Source of the DNA: Planctomycetota bacterium
GTDB taxonomy: Bacteria; Planctomycetota; SZUA-567; H5-PLA8
Reading direction: 5' to 3'
Assembly (NCBI GenBank): GCA_016200135.1
Contig: JACQFI010000086.1
Span: 1 to 54,366 of the forward strand
DNA length: 54,366 bases
Every line of letters begins with the position of its first letter. Position 1 is the first letter of the stretch. Position numbers and translations under genes: made by a program. This document shows, piece after piece, positions 42,127 through 50,278 of the stretch. The notes beneath the pieces are model-generated. The model ran no database searches. It worked only from the letters and a program-made list of their open reading frames with translations, and had not been told where the DNA came from.

Positions 42127-42813
42127 ATGGATACCGCAAGCTCATCTTTGGCGTCTCCTGAGACCCGGTCTTCCGGCCGGATCAAGAGCGGTCTGCCCAT
42201 AACCTGCGCCGACGTTCGCGAAGTGCTTTCCCAATACGCGGCTGGCTCCCTTTCGTCTGAGACGACCTCGAACCTCGATGCGCATCTCGAAACCTGCGAC
42301 ACCTGCGCGCGCGAACTGATCGCCATGCGTCAGGAGGACGAGTTGCTGTCGGATGCGCTCAGCGAGTTGCGTCCCAACGCCAGCTTTCGCGCGAAGGTCT
42401 CGAATCTTTGCACCGAAGTTCACAAGCACGCCGAGGGCCTCGCCAACTCCATCCCAATGCGCGGCTGGGCAATCTTCCGCTGGGGATTCGCGCTGGTTGG
42501 GCTTGCGGTCTTTCTGGGCGTCTCCATCTGGAGCATGCCTCAAGCCGAAGCTTTGAATGTCCCGGGCGCCGAGACGGTCGCGGCGGCGGACCGTTCGTTC
42601 TTCTTCTGGATTAACGGTTCGGTGTTCGCGATGGCCCTCTTCCTGCTTCTGGGCAGTAACCTGGTCAACCACCTTGAAAACTGGCTGGCCGCGAAGATCG
42701 GCAATCGCCCCGAGCGCGGCGCTTCCCGGTTGGAAGTCCTCACGCTCGAAGCCATGGGGATCTGCGGCGTCGTCGCGGCCTCGCTGATTCTGCTCTTTAT
42801 TCGAGGCGCCTAG
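42127..42813 (+). CDS. Anti-sigma-factor-like membrane protein with zf-HC2 domain
   Basis: 228 aa. Residues 25-65 have the zinc anti-sigma motif: Cys at 27 (ITCADVREVL), then HLETCDTC (HxxxCxxC). A helical linker leads to three membrane helices (about 112-133, 153-175, 205-225). Such proteins usually hold an ECF sigma factor at the membrane, encoded just upstream. No sigma gene is present within the flanking genes, so the partner must be elsewhere or the protein has another role. Confidence 0.8.
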   Translation: MDTASSSLASPETRSSGRIKSGLPITCADVREVLSQYAAGSLSSETTSNLDAHLETCDTCARELIAMRQEDELLSDALSELRPNASFRAKVSNLCTEVHKHAEGLANSIPMRGWAIFRWGFALVGLAVFLGVSIWSMPQAEALNVPGAETVAAADRSFFFWINGSVFAMALFLLLGSNLVNHLENWLAAKIGNRPERGASRLEVLTLEAMGICGVVAASLILLFIRGA

Positions 42814-42901
42814 AAGGCCGGCGCCGGGCAACGCAGGCCGCTCACCACTGCGTCCGGGCAGGACTTCCCTCGCCGCTCCAATATGCTCGAGATTCCAATG
42901 G

Positions 42902-43195
42902 TTACCGCTTGGATAGCTCTTCCATCTTCGCCGCGAGGTCGAAATCGAGTTGGGTGATGCCGCCGGCATCGTGGGTATTGAGGTCGACCTTCACGGTGGA
43001 CCAGACATTGAACCACTCGGGGTGATGATTCATCGACTCTGCCACGAGCGCGACGGAACTCATGAAGCCAAAGGCATGGACGAAATCCTTGAACTTGAAT
43101 TCGCGGTGCAATTTTCCGCTCGCCAGGCTCCAGCCGGGCAGCTTGGCAAGACCGGCCTTAACCTCCGCATCCGTCATCTTGGTTCTGCTAGCCAT
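42902..43195 (-). CDS. 4a-hydroxytetrahydrobiopterin dehydratase (pterin carbinolamine dehydratase)
   Basis: 97 aa. Dehydrates 4a-hydroxy-tetrahydropterin; in bacteria it supports phenylalanine hydroxylase or molybdopterin-related pterin recycling. The signature is intact: Glu53, His57, His58, Pro59 (ESMNHHPEW) and His75-Asp76 (NTHDAGG) with the ITQLDFDLA end. Length normal. GGAGGAGAACCT lies before the ATG. No phenylalanine hydroxylase nearby. Confidence 0.94.
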   Translation of the reverse strand: MASRTKMTDAEVKAGLAKLPGWSLASGKLHREFKFKDFVHAFGFMSSVALVAESMNHHPEWFNVWSTVKVDLNTHDAGGITQLDFDLAAKMEELSKR

Positions 43196-43315
43196 AGGTT
43201 CTCCTCCTTATGATGCGTCCATGAAAGCCTATGACCGTGAGGCTGGAATCGCGAGTCAAAAGGCATGGCCATGAGAGACTTGGAATACTCTCGACGTGCT
43301 GGACAACTAGGTTAA

Positions 43316-43361
43316 GAATAGGCACTGCATTGATGTGAACCGCCTGCATTAGCGCCTATTC
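43316..43361. promoter_or_regulatory. Inverted repeat in the leader region of the giant protein gene
   Basis: GAATAGGC (43316-43323) and GCCTATTC (43354-43361), with two more pairs after one mismatch, span 46 nt. It lies about 100 nt before the giant gene and within a 268-nt gap shared with the divergent dehydratase gene. Confidence 0.4.
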
Positions 43362-43463
43362 AGCGGACGGTTACAGAAAAATGCACGATCGTGTCTGAGT
43401 TGGGGCGTCTAACCTCATAGGCCGGCCGAAACTCGGCGTGGCATGCGCAATTCTGGAGGTCCC

Positions 43464-46400
43464 ATGGCCGAAGGCACCGCCTTGACCAACATTCGCTTTA
43501 AGTGCGAGCACTGCGGCGAAGCGATCGGCGTTCCGGCGAGCAAAGCGGGCGTGGAGATCGGCTGTCCCGCCTGCCACGCCGCGCTGATCGTGCCTGAACG
43601 CTCCGCGGGCGCTTCCGGTGGCATGCGGACCGTTAATGCCAAGGGTTCCGGATTGCGCCGGGCCACCGCCGTGCCCGCGCCCGAACAGAAGACCGCCGAA
43701 GTAGAGGCCAAGCCCGCCCAAGTCTCCGAAACGCCTTCCATGCGCGGCCAGACCGAAGCGCCGGCGCCCGCCGTGCGCACCCGCGAAGTCGGCGCACGCC
43801 TGGCCGGGCAAGCGCAGCAGGAGGGCCGCGTCGGAGCGCGTCGCTTCAAAGAAACGGCGCCCAAGAAGAGTTCCAAGATGCCCATGATCGTGGGCTCCGC
43901 GGCCGTGGTCCTGGCCGTGCTCGCGTACGTAGGCGTTACGGTCTCGCAGAACATGGCGCGCGCCAAGCTGCAGGCCGATCTCGACAATCAAGCCAAGCAA
44001 GCCCAGGCCGCGCTCGCACAAGGGGAGATCTCGGAAGCCGCGAAGATCACCGAGAAGGCCCGTGAGAAGCTGAAGACCGCCGAAGGCATGGACCCCGCGC
44101 TCAAGGCGGAATGGGAGAAGACCTTCAAGAAGGCCGAAGATTACAACGACCGCATGAAGGAGGTAGACGCGCTGCTCAAAGAGGCGGCCAAGTCCCCCTG
44201 GAAGGCCGAGGACCAGCTCCTCAAGAAAAAGGCCCTCTGCGAGACCGAGAGCCCCGAGACCAAGCCGATCGTCAACAAGATCGTCCTGGCCCTCGACGAG
44301 GTCGCGAAGCTCGAACGCGACCAGCTCCTGGCCGGCCTGCGCAAGGACATGGACGCCGCCGAGAAAACCTACGCGAGCGGCGATGTGGAAGGCGCGGTGA
44401 AGCAGGCCATCGACATACAAAACAAGATCGCGGCCAACGACAAGCTCAAGGACAAGGAACTTCAGACGCGGATCGATACGGTGCGCCGCAATGGCGACCG
44501 CTACCTGGCGGCCAAGGGCGTGCGCACGGGCTTGCAGGGCAATTTCAGCGAGACGACTCTGAAGCTGGACGAGATGGCCAAGAAGCTGGACCCGGCCAAG
44601 CCCGAGGACAAGCCGATTCTGGCCTTTATCGAACGGGCGAAAAAAGAAGTGGGGGAAGAGGAGAAGAAGGCCAAGCGCATCGACCCGAAGGATCTCGACA
44701 CCCTTAACAAACTCGCGCGCACCATGGCCCAGCGCGACCCGGGCCTGCAGATCGGCGATTCCAGCCCCTCCTATGGCGTAAAGCTGAGCTACGACGGTCT
44801 GAGCGTCGGCCTCGCCATGCAGCATGAGGGCGAGAGCGCGAAGGTCACCATGGAAGCCGACGGCCGCAGCTTCCGCATCGACGAGAAGGTGACCACGATG
44901 CGGCCGACGATCGTGCTACGGACGGTCCAGGCGGTAACCAAGGCGATGCGCGAGGCCAACGTGCCTGCCGGCGGAGCGTGGGCTCTGCTTCAGGACGCCC
45001 CTTTCCCCGCCGCGCGGCGCGAGCAGGACGGCAAGTCGCTGCTCTTCTACGACGGCAAACTCTACACCGGCCAGATGGAGAAGCAGGAGACGACCGAAGA
45101 GGCGGCCCGCAAGTCCATCGCCGATGCCGCCGAAGAACTCGCCAAAGCCATCGAGGCCGACAGCGCCACGCCCCAGGATGTGCGGGACACGATGGCCGTC
45201 GTTGTGCGGGGCACGTACCAACAACTGCCCGCCAACGATTATCTGAACAGCGAATTCTGCCGGCGCGTCGTAGGCGACGGCTACGTGGAAAAGAACATGC
45301 CCGAATTGGGCCAGCGCTTGAAGGCACAGATCGACAAGTTCAAGAAAGCCTTCGAAGTCGTGTTCAATCCGCAGAAGGTCTATAAAGGCGCTTCGTCCGA
45401 CGGAGACGAGGTCGAGGAGCGATCCTCATATGAGGATCAGATCACGTTCCAGGTGTACGACAAGAAGAACGACCTCACGACCTTCGGCATCAAGCACCCA
45501 TCGGACGACCGACCTTTGCTGTACGCCATTTACGAATTCCCAGGCAAAGTCGCAGAGTTCCCGAAGGATCCAAAGCCCAAGGTCGTCCGCATGAGCCATC
45601 CCGCCTTGGGCGTGGTGGCCAGCTACGATTTCACGACCGGCAAGTTCGAATCCAATCCGAACACCTGGGCTCTGGCGGCGCTCCTGACCACCTATCCGAA
45701 CCTGCCGCGTTACTTGGGTTCGCCCGAGTGGGCTTTCCCGCCGCACGTCGCCATGTTCAACGAATACGGCGATCCGATCAGCGTCATCACTCCGACCGGC
45801 AAGGTGGACTTCCCGAAATTTCACGATATCGCCGATCTGGCCAAGCGCCGCGAAGCCCAGGACAAATACCTGGACAATCTCGCCAAGGCGCTCAATTCCA
45901 CGGGCTATCTGAATCTCTACTATGTCTATTTCCACCAGTATGCGCTCGATTCTCCCGTGACCTCGAAGCGCGAATTGCTGGGCAGCCACAACCACTGCGG
46001 CGATATTCACCAGACCGTGTACGAGTCCCTCGACCGCGAACTCGGCGGAAAGCACCTGGGCGACTGCGACGACGTGGCCGAGTTCTTCCAGGTGGTGACG
46101 CGGCGCCAGGGGAAGCTCAGTTTCGTCATGGCCCTGCCCGGTCACGCGGCGTGCGGCTGGGTCGATAAAGACGGCGACCTATACCGCATGCAGTTCCTCC
46201 AGACCGGCCCGCCGCTCATCATCGAAGGCAACGACCTCGACCGGGTCGTCGAAGCCGGCTCGCGCCTGCACGACCACGACCGGACCATGCGGTTCGACCC
46301 CAAGAGCATGGGCTTCCTCTTCCGCTTCGCGGGCGAGCCCACGCGGACGCCGTACTGGCTCTCCACGCGGATGTTCGTGGACCCGCAGTACGCGGACACG

Positions 46401-47759
46401 ATGGAGCGCGTGCAGAGTTACTGGCACTTCCATTTCTACGCCCTGGGCATTCAGACGATGGAAGCGATGATCGCCAAGGGCGACAAGGTTCCGGAAAACT
46501 GCACCGAACTGGCCGGGCTGTACGGGCAGGTCCGCGAGGTCGCCAAGTCGATCCAGTGGACTCAGGAAGCCCTCAAGCAGCTCGGGCCGGGCGATGTGCT
46601 CTCCCGCCTGAGCGAGACGGAACGCATTGGGCTCATGTACCGCCGCGACCGGGACAACGAGAACGCGTACAAGACCATCGAACCCGCCGTGGCGGAACTC
46701 AAACGCCTGTACAACAGCCCGGATACGATGCGCTACATCAGTTCGCGCATCGAGTTCGCCGCGCTGCTCTCGGCCGTCAAAAAGCCCTGGGAAGGCTACG
46801 ACCTCATCGAACGCGACGCCGTCCTCTTTACGCGCCAGCCGCCGAAGGTCCCCTTTGCGCAGGGCGGCGTGCTGGTGGGCCTCTACGACAAGATGCAGGA
46901 GATGATCCGCAAGGACGGCTACCAGCCGACCGCGGCCGAGCAGACGATGCTGGGCCGCTGCGAGCAGATCCTGAAATGGTATATCGACAACAAGCTCATC
47001 GACGACGACGACGACTTCAACGACATCATGCGGAAGTACGCGACGCTGGGCCGCTACTACGGGGCCAAGTTCGGCGACGAAAAGCTGGTCGCGGAACTGC
47101 TCAAGGACGGCCCTTGGCCGGAAGGCGAACGGGAACATTTCAAGGACCGCCGCAATCCCAATATCGAGGACGACTGGAAGTGGATCCGCATGTCCGTCAT
47201 CACGCATGCGGTTCAGATGGGCGAAGCGCTGGACCCTGAAGAACCGCCCGAGAAGTGGCGCAAGGACGAGGCCATCAAGCTGGCGGAGATGATGGAGCGC
47301 GCCGCGACGCATGCGTCCAAGTTCGGCTCGCTCGCGTCTTCCGAAAACGCCCTGTTCAATTCGCGGGTCATCCACGCGTTCCTCACCAAGAATTGGAAAG
47401 AGTGGGAGGACGTTTTGAAAGTCGTCAAAGAACGCAACTGGGCGCGCCTTACCTCGGACGTCTCCGAAGCCTTCGGCGCTTGCGCACGCTTCGTGACGCC
47501 GCAGGAATTTGCTGCCGCGTACCGCACGTTCTCGAAGTACGTGGATACAGTCGCGCCGTATTACACCGTGGTCTACGAGGCCTACCGGGCCGACGGTTAT
47601 GAGGCCGCCCGGCTGTCGTCCCAGATCGCGCTGGAAAAGTGGCCGAAGAACGACGACATGAAGCGCGAGGCCAAGTACCTGGACGAGCTGATCAAAGCGC
47701 GCCAGACGGAAAAGGCGGAGAAGGACAAAGCGGCAAAGCCGCCCGAGAAGAAGCCGTGA
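43464..47759 (+). CDS. Giant membrane protein with zinc ribbon and transglutaminase-like segment
   Basis: 1431 aa. Residues 8-45 form a zinc ribbon (FKCEHCGEAIGVPASKAG, then GCPACHAALIVPE). An Ala/Pro linker leads to one membrane helix at about 138-165 (PMIVGSAAVVLAVLAYVGV), then a Lys/Glu-rich coiled coil to about 410. The rest is globular; near Cys868 (HLGDCDDVAEFFQVV) and His894 (LPGHAACGWVDKDGD) the sequence fits a transglutaminase-like Cys-His-Asp core. The C-terminal 400 residues are helical, perhaps TPR-like, with a Lys-rich end. GGAGG precedes the ATG and a terminator follows, so it is a single-gene unit. Function unknown; a cysteine protease or amidase acting outside the membrane is a guess. 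Confidence 0.8.
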   Translation: MAEGTALTNIRFKCEHCGEAIGVPASKAGVEIGCPACHAALIVPERSAGASGGMRTVNAKGSGLRRATAVPAPEQKTAEVEAKPAQVSETPSMRGQTEAPAPAVRTREVGARLAGQAQQEGRVGARRFKETAPKKSSKMPMIVGSAAVVLAVLAYVGVTVSQNMARAKLQADLDNQAKQAQAALAQGEISEAAKITEKAREKLKTAEGMDPALKAEWEKTFKKAEDYNDRMKEVDALLKEAAKSPWKAEDQLLKKKALCETESPETKPIVNKIVLALDEVAKLERDQLLAGLRKDMDAAEKTYASGDVEGAVKQAIDIQNKIAANDKLKDKELQTRIDTVRRNGDRYLAAKGVRTGLQGNFSETTLKLDEMAKKLDPAKPEDKPILAFIERAKKEVGEEEKKAKRIDPKDLDTLNKLARTMAQRDPGLQIGDSSPSYGVKLSYDGLSVGLAMQHEGESAKVTMEADGRSFRIDEKVTTMRPTIVLRTVQAVTKAMREANVPAGGAWALLQDAPFPAARREQDGKSLLFYDGKLYTGQMEKQETTEEAARKSIADAAEELAKAIEADSATPQDVRDTMAVVVRGTYQQLPANDYLNSEFCRRVVGDGYVEKNMPELGQRLKAQIDKFKKAFEVVFNPQKVYKGASSDGDEVEERSSYEDQITFQVYDKKNDLTTFGIKHPSDDRPLLYAIYEFPGKVAEFPKDPKPKVVRMSHPALGVVASYDFTTGKFESNPNTWALAALLTTYPNLPRYLGSPEWAFPPHVAMFNEYGDPISVITPTGKVDFPKFHDIADLAKRREAQDKYLDNLAKALNSTGYLNLYYVYFHQYALDSPVTSKRELLGSHNHCGDIHQTVYESLDRELGGKHLGDCDDVAEFFQVVTRRQGKLSFVMALPGHAACGWVDKDGDLYRMQFLQTGPPLIIEGNDLDRVVEAGSRLHDHDRTMRFDPKSMGFLFRFAGEPTRTPYWLSTRMFVDPQYADTMERVQSYWHFHFYALGIQTMEAMIAKGDKVPENCTELAGLYGQVREVAKSIQWTQEALKQLGPGDVLSRLSETERIGLMYRRDRDNENAYKTIEPAVAELKRLYNSPDTMRYISSRIEFAALLSAVKKPWEGYDLIERDAVLFTRQPPKVPFAQGGVLVGLYDKMQEMIRKDGYQPTAAEQTMLGRCEQILKWYIDNKLIDDDDDFNDIMRKYATLGRYYGAKFGDEKLVAELLKDGPWPEGEREHFKDRRNPNIEDDWKWIRMSVITHAVQMGEALDPEEPPEKWRKDEAIKLAEMMERAATHASKFGSLASSENALFNSRVIHAFLTKNWKEWEDVLKVVKERNWARLTSDVSEAFGACARFVTPQEFAAAYRTFSKYVDTVAPYYTVVYEAYRADGYEAARLSSQIALEKWPKNDDMKREAKYLDELIKARQTEKAEKDKAAKPPEKKP

Positions 47760-47836
47760 ACCGCTGAGGCCCGCGCGCTTGCCGAATGCGTTTGCAAATC
47801 CCGGCCGAGGCGGGCAATCTCTCCATCCGTTGATCA

Positions 47837-47866
47837 GGGCAGACCTTGGCGTCTGCCCCTTTTTTT
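47837..47866 (+). terminator. Intrinsic terminator after the giant protein gene
   Basis: GGGCAGAC (47837-47844), loop CTTGGC, GTCTGCCC (47851-47858), then CTTTTTTT. Only 24 nt separate it from the next plus-strand gene. Confidence 0.9.
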
Positions 47867-47890
47867 GAATAGGAATTTCCTGAACGCCCG

Positions 47891-49480
47891 ATGTCCATGA
47901 TCGAACCCGCGCGCACCTCCCCTAACGCCGCAGGCCATGAGCGCCTCATCGATATTCTTGTCATCGTGGCAGCGGGCCTTCTGGTCGGCCTTCCCTTTCT
48001 CGGCCAGGAGGACGATTGGAGTTCGCGCGAAGTCCGGCACGCCCTGATCGCGGCCGAGATGGCCGCTCGCGGAGAGCATCTGGTCCCTTATCTGCTTGGC
48101 CAGCAGTACATCTATAAGCCTCCGGTCATGCACATTCCGATTATCGCCCTGTACAACCTTGCCGGCGGCCCATCGATGTTCCTCGCGCGCTTGGTCTCCG
48201 TGGTTGCGGGAATCTTGGGGGCCATCGCGTTGTACGCCTTTGGCCGCTTTTTTTACGACCGTCGCACCACTCTGCTGGCATCGCTCATGCTTTTGGGATC
48301 CTTCGGAGAGATCCGCATCATGCGGACCGTCCGTCCGGACATGTGTTTTTCCGCCGCAATCATGGCCGCATGCGCACTGGTGGTCTGGGGGATGTCTAAG
48401 AAGGGCTTCCTGCGCAGAGCGGCGCCTTTTTTTCTTGCGGGCGCAGCCTTTGGCCTCGCCAATCTCTCCAAAGGCCCGTATGGCATTTTTTACGGCATCT
48501 TTCCGATGGCGGTCGTCCTCTTCGGACCCATGCAGCGGCGGGAACTGGTCCGGCCGCTGCTGTACGAGTGGCCTTTGGTGCTGCTGGGATTCGTCGTCTT
48601 CCCCTTGGCGTGGATGATACCGGTTTACCTGATCGATCACGGCGTATACCTGCGCACGGTCTTCGGCCAGTACGATCCCGCCACTGAGCATCTGCGCGGC
48701 TTCTTCTGGTATTCCCTCCAGGTAGCTCCGGGCATGCTCCTGCCATGGACGCTCTTCCTTTTCGGTTATGCCTGGCAGCGGCTGCGCAGGAAAACGGCGG
48801 ATGCCGAGGCCGGTTCGGCCGAAAAACCCTCGCGCATCCGCGCGCCGCTCGCGGTGGCCGCCGTAACGCTGCTCGCGCTGAGCCTGGTCGGCGGGAAGCG
48901 CGAGCATTATTTAGGCCCGTGGTTCCCGTTCATGCTGCTTGAATTGGCTTGCGAGGTCTCCCGTCTCTTCGATCGAGCGCTCTGGAGAAGAATATCCCTT
49001 TCGATCCTCGCGCTCGGTCTGCTCGCGCCCGTGCTTTATTACGGGATCGTCTTTCCTCACGTCCTGAAAGGCTCCAATCCCGAAGGCGAATGGGCGATGG
49101 AAATCGTCGACACGTTGCCCGAGCAAGCGGGGTTGATCTGTTTCCGGGATATGGGGGAAGAGGTCTACTGGGAAGCGCATGTGCGGCGCTGGAAGCATCT
49201 GCCCGATCTTTACGTGAGCGCCGAAGAAGAAACGTTCGTTGCGCAGGTGGAGAAACTCTGGCGCGAAGGCAAGCCCTGTTACGCGGTGGTGCGGGAAAAA
49301 GACATGGCCGCCAGCGTGGGCAGGCTTGCGAACGCCCGCATCGAGACCGTTCGAGAGCGGGTCGTTACAGACGCCGGGTCCGCGTTCTTTCGCTCTAAAG
49401 AAGACCCGGTCAAGAAAACCACTTACCGCCTGTACAAGATTATGAACGATCCCGTCAGCGAGAGAATCGCGGGAAATTAG
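47891..49480 (+). CDS. PMT/ArnT-like glycosyltransferase (GT39/GT83 type)
   Basis: 529 aa, about 11 membrane helices in the first 400 residues. Uses a polyprenyl-phosphate sugar donor and transfers the sugar outside the membrane, to lipid A, a protein or another lipid. The signature is DDWSSREVRHALIAAEMAARG with the catalytic acidic pair in the first loop, then LLGQQYIYKPPVMHIPIIA, and RPDMCFSAAIMAACAL. The C-terminal 130 residues are soluble. Its TAG overlaps the convergent pseudouridine synthase stop by three bases. Acceptor unknown. Confidence 0.88.
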   Translation: MSMIEPARTSPNAAGHERLIDILVIVAAGLLVGLPFLGQEDDWSSREVRHALIAAEMAARGEHLVPYLLGQQYIYKPPVMHIPIIALYNLAGGPSMFLARLVSVVAGILGAIALYAFGRFFYDRRTTLLASLMLLGSFGEIRIMRTVRPDMCFSAAIMAACALVVWGMSKKGFLRRAAPFFLAGAAFGLANLSKGPYGIFYGIFPMAVVLFGPMQRRELVRPLLYEWPLVLLGFVVFPLAWMIPVYLIDHGVYLRTVFGQYDPATEHLRGFFWYSLQVAPGMLLPWTLFLFGYAWQRLRRKTADAEAGSAEKPSRIRAPLAVAAVTLLALSLVGGKREHYLGPWFPFMLLELACEVSRLFDRALWRRISLSILALGLLAPVLYYGIVFPHVLKGSNPEGEWAMEIVDTLPEQAGLICFRDMGEEVYWEAHVRRWKHLPDLYVSAEEETFVAQVEKLWREGKPCYAVVREKDMAASVGRLANARIETVRERVVTDAGSAFFRSKEDPVKKTTYRLYKIMNDPVSERIAGN

Positions 49481-50262
49481 CCCTTACCTTTTCGCAAAAG
49501 GTCGAGCGTTTCGGACAGATCCTCCGGAAGTTCGGCCTCCATTTTGAATCGCTCCAGCTTTCTGAATGGATGCGGAAGAGAAAGTTTAGCCGCATGCAGC
49601 GGCAACCGCGCCAGCACCACGCGGGCATCCGCTCCGCCCTGAAGGTCGCAGACGCGTAGTTCCGCTCGCGGGCCATAAAGCCGGTCGGCAGCCAGCGGCA
49701 TGCCCGCGTGCTTCAAGTGAATGCGGATCTGGTGCATGCGGCCCTGCCGCGGCGAGACCTCGATCCACGACCAGCGCCCCGTTGGCGTGCGGAACGACTC
49801 CAGCAAGCGATACGCGGTCTGAGACGAACGTCCAGCGGGATGCACCGCGCTGGTCTTGGGCACCGGCGGCGGTGGAAGCTCCGCACCGGGATTCTTTTCG
49901 CGGTACCAGTACAGCGCCGACTCCATGCGCGATGGCCGGTCGGTCTGATGTTCCAGAATGGGCGCATCGATCAGGCCCTCGGCCGCCGGCGGTTCGCCTT
50001 CACACAGCGCCCAATACGCCTTCTCGGCTTGGTCCCAAACCTTGTGCGCCGCGCTCGCCGCCTCCTTGGTGCGCCCAAGCAGCAGAATGCCGGAGACATC
50101 CTTGTCGATGCGGTGCACGAGCGTGAGCGCGTTGAGGCCGTGCTCTTCCTTCAAGATACGCAGGAGCGATGGCCCCGGCCCCGGCGCCTGGTGGACGACG
50201 ATCCCCGCCGGCTTGGCGACCGCGATGAAATACTCGTCAGCGTATAGAACCGGAATCGGCAT
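49477..50262 (-). CDS. RluA/RluD-family RNA pseudouridine synthase
   Basis: 261 aa. Isomerises uridine in rRNA or tRNA. The catalytic Asp53 is in LVHRIDKDVSGILLLGRT; the entry motif LYADEYFIAVAKPAGIVVH and the end motif GRMHQIRIHLKHAGMPLAADRLYG are present. No N-terminal S4 domain, so it is a short RluA/TruC-like form; the exact target site cannot be read from sequence. It follows secA by 16 nt on the minus strand and likely shares its message. Confidence 0.93.
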   Translation of the reverse strand: MPIPVLYADEYFIAVAKPAGIVVHQAPGPGPSLLRILKEEHGLNALTLVHRIDKDVSGILLLGRTKEAASAAHKVWDQAEKAYWALCEGEPPAAEGLIDAPILEHQTDRPSRMESALYWYREKNPGAELPPPPVPKTSAVHPAGRSSQTAYRLLESFRTPTGRWSWIEVSPRQGRMHQIRIHLKHAGMPLAADRLYGPRAELRVCDLQGGADARVVLARLPLHAAKLSLPHPFRKLERFKMEAELPEDLSETLDLLRKGKG

Positions 50263-50278
50263 CTAAGTTCCTGTTCAC

